Shown here one piece after another: positions 4,907 to 6,159 of a stretch of 6,159 bases of DNA (positions within the stretch are counted from its first letter, which is position 1; each line of letters starts with the position of its first letter). The stretch spans positions 1 to 6,159 of the forward strand of contig JAFAPF010000492.1 of the NCBI GenBank assembly GCA_019247245.1, written 5' to 3'. The notes under the pieces were generated by a model. The model was not told the DNA's origin, did not search any database, and worked only from the letters and a program-made list of their open reading frames with translations. Source of the stretch: Rubrobacter sp. Lineage in GTDB: Bacteria > Actinomycetota > Rubrobacteria > Rubrobacterales > Rubrobacteraceae. The position numbers were made by a program, and so were the translations under genes.

Positions 4907-5060
4907 TTGCCTGATCAAAGTCGTTGCCAGCGAGCAGTATGTCCGGTATATTCGTGTGCAGCTTAGCCGTTCTTGCACGCCAGCTATGAGGGTGCATGCT
5001 GAGTAGGGCCGTAAGGAGCGGTTCAACCTTACAAACTGGGAAGGGGGAGAGAGGAATTGG
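4907..5060 (+). promoter_or_regulatory. Long leader of the 237-aa protein gene
   Basis: If transcription begins near 4908, the leader is about 150 nt. It holds a possible 16-codon upstream frame (4939-4989, ATG to TGA) without a clear ribosome binding site. TGCAC (4974-4978) can pair either with upstream GTGCA (4956-4960, extendable to 7 bp) or with downstream GTGCA (4992-4996). These are mutually exclusive small hairpins. The end of the leader is purine-rich and provides GAGG (5051-5054), six bases before the ATG. Confidence 0.35.
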
Positions 5061-5774
5061 ATGCAGGGAGGCCAGGAGCCCCAAAGATCTCGCGGAGATG
5101 GAGGACCCGGCCGTGGCGTATACCTGGCGAGGAGGATCGTGGCGGTACTCGTCGTCTTGGTACTGCTCGCTCTGCTCGTTCCTAGGGCTTGCCAAGCCTT
5201 CACCGGATCAGAGGAAGAACCTGGTTCCGAAGCCTCGCAGGCTACTGAGGTGGGAGGCGCTAGCCGTGGCGAAGAAGGCACCGCTACTACACAGGAGGGC
5301 GCCGGTGAAAGCTCCGAGGGTGTGGATGTAACGAGCGTTGTGGGCTGGCCGCCTACCACTGGCGACGAGGCCAGCCGAGCTGAGAACGGGGTAGCACCGA
5401 GCACCGAAGTGGCCGCGAGCACCACTGGGGGGGTAGCGGGCCTTGGGGCATCCTCCGGAAACATTGGCGCCAATACCCTGAATCAGGCTGCCCAGACACC
5501 CAATACTGCCCAGACACCCAATACTGCCCCATTTTCTAACGTCTTTACCGGTAACCAGCAGCAGATGGTTCAGACGAGCACTTTTGGAGAGATGCTTCCT
5601 CCGTCGAGATCGTTAACCTTTGGGGAGGGGATCGCTTGTGGGGAAGAGGGTTCCTTTGGGGAAGATGCGTTCTCTGAGGGGACTGTCTTTGAAGATCAGG
5701 GATCTAGTGGCGATGTGATCGCAAGGGCAGGTAGCGTCGTGGCCATCGCCGGTAGTGGTGTTTCAATAACTTGA
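5061..5774 (+). CDS. Membrane-anchored or secreted low-complexity protein, 237 aa
   Basis: Not assignable to a known family. The ATG at 5061 is preceded by GAGG (5051-5054), six bases away, and no earlier start lies after the in-frame TAG at 5004-5006. The N-terminus is Gly/Arg/Gln-rich. Arg24-Arg25 precede a hydrophobic helix (26-40), then PRACQAF (41-47), which could be a signal peptide with cleavage after Ala46 or an uncleaved anchor. From about 48 the chain is disordered and rich in Gly, Ser, Thr, Ala and Glu, with almost no Lys. QTPNTA is repeated exactly twice in the middle. The C-terminal third has F-G-E and acidic-Gly repeats and ends in a hydrophobic tail, SVVAIAGSGVSIT. Composition suggests an exported surface or spacer protein. 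It lies between the palindromic operator and tilS. The gene ends in TGA. Confidence 0.75.
   Translation: MQGGQEPQRSRGDGGPGRGVYLARRIVAVLVVLVLLALLVPRACQAFTGSEEEPGSEASQATEVGGASRGEEGTATTQEGAGESSEGVDVTSVVGWPPTTGDEASRAENGVAPSTEVAASTTGGVAGLGASSGNIGANTLNQAAQTPNTAQTPNTAPFSNVFTGNQQQMVQTSTFGEMLPPSRSLTFGEGIACGEEGSFGEDAFSEGTVFEDQGSSGDVIARAGSVVAIAGSGVSIT
5493..5528 (+). repeat. Two perfect 18-bp tandem repeats in the 237-aa gene
   Basis: CAGACACCCAATACTGCC occurs twice in direct tandem (5493-5510 and 5511-5528). The unit is a multiple of three and encodes QTPNTA, so copy number can change without a frameshift. Identical copies point to a recent slippage duplication. Confidence 0.9.
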
Positions 5775-5834
5775 GCTGACGCCGTCTTCAAGTGCCGTAC
5801 ATCTGCTTAGTATACTCGGGAATCGTATCGAGGC

Positions 5835-5857
5835 TGAGCCCCTCAAAAGGCGGCTCA
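5835..5857 (+). terminator. Possible terminator hairpin after the 237-aa gene
   Basis: TGAGCC (5835-5840) pairs with GGCTCA (5852-5857). The inner CCT (5841-5843) pairs with AGG (5848-5850) around CAAA, leaving C5851 bulged. The stem is stable and GC-rich but has no U-tract. A smaller hairpin, ACCTC (5886-5890) with GAGGT (5895-5899) followed by TTT, lies between it and tilS. Either could end the upstream transcript. Confidence 0.35.
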
Positions 5858-5948
5858 CTTATGCCTCAGGCGGTCTACAGCGTGCACCTCTATTGAGGTT
5901 TTGGCTCAGGGGGTGGAGGCTTTCTCCCTATTCTCTACAATGGTTTGT

Positions 5949-6159
5949 ATGGACCACGTTGCGTTCTCTACCGCTGTAGGACAAACTGCTCGCCATTTCG
6001 CTATGGATCTTTCGCGGCCGCTAGTGATGGTCTCTGGGGGACCGGATTCAGTAGCGCTGTTACGCGCGCTCGTCGAGCTGGAGAGCCGGCCGATGGTGTT
6101 GTACGTAGACCACGGGCTGCGTGGTCAGGAGTCCCGGAAGGACGCAGAGTTCGTGCAGG
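5949..6159 (+). CDS. tilS: tRNA(Ile)-lysidine synthase TilS, N-terminal part
   Basis: ATP-dependent enzyme that converts C34 of the CAU-anticodon tRNA-Ile to lysidine so that it reads AUA. Seventy residues are visible before the window ends. SGGPDS (29-34) is the N-type PP-loop ATP-binding motif, and VDHGLRGQES (53-62) is the classic second TilS motif. Candidate starts are ATG at 5940, 5949 and 6003. I prefer 5949 because TACAAT (5936-5941) lies seven bases upstream, the same hexamer seen before ychF, and no Shine-Dalgarno is present. The ATG at 6003 would leave only 10 residues before the PP-loop. In many bacteria tilS is followed by hpt and ftsH, which would lie outside this window. Confidence 0.93.
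   Translation, partial: MDHVAFSTAVGQTARHFAMDLSRPLVMVSGGPDSVALLRALVELESRPMVLYVDHGLRGQESRKDAEFVQ

Noticed and set aside
4886..5473. Minus-strand open frame of 195 codons
   Set aside because: It is a Pro/Ser/Thr-rich shadow of the low-complexity plus-strand gene and has no credible start signal.

Overview
This window looks like chromosomal DNA from a moderately GC-rich bacterium, most plausibly an actinobacterium of the Rubrobacter type or a relative. That assignment is inference. It rests on base composition, on likely leaderless starts, on the gene families present, and on a secreted protein style (Arg-Arg, Leu/Val-rich helix, then PRACQA) that I associate with such genomes. UGA is a normal stop here: the ychF-type gene and the 237-aa gene both end in TGA, so the genetic code is standard.

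Layout, left to right. (1) 1-382, minus: the N-terminal 127 residues of an IscU/SufU-family Fe-S scaffold, cut by the window edge. (2) 383-597: a divergent intergenic region with a 9-bp direct repeat and promoter-like boxes. (3) 598-1680, plus: the conserved ATPase YchF. (4) 1694-2344, plus: a glycine/betaine/sarcosine/D-proline reductase selenoprotein B-like protein. Its reading frame is interrupted by one in-frame TGA exactly at the U of a U-x-x-C-x-x-S redox motif, with a SECIS-like hairpin directly downstream. Read with selenocysteine it is one intact 216-residue protein, and ORF callers would split it in two. (5) 2428-3117, plus: a membrane protein resembling DUF6391, with its own promoter. 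(6) 3121-3165: a long near-perfect hairpin without a U-tract. (7) 3285-3614, minus: an orphan 109-aa protein with a strong ribosome binding site. (8) 4003-4158, minus: a 51-aa six-cysteine zinc-ribbon-type protein. (9) 4262-4630, minus: a small membrane-anchored coiled-coil protein. (10) 4705-4778, plus: initiator tRNA-fMet followed by an intrinsic terminator. (11) 4873-4906: a promoter overlapping a perfect 22-bp palindrome, a probable repressor operator. (12) 5061-5774, plus: a low-complexity membrane-anchored or secreted protein. (13) 5949-6159, plus: the N-terminus of TilS, running off the window.

Most genes are housekeeping (Fe-S assembly, YchF, initiator tRNA, TilS) with small poorly known proteins between them. 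The most notable item is the recoded selenoprotein, which is probably co-transcribed with ychF. A second theme is that ychF, the zinc-ribbon gene and tilS each have a -10-like hexamer 6-7 nt before the start codon and no clear Shine-Dalgarno sequence, which fits leaderless transcription.
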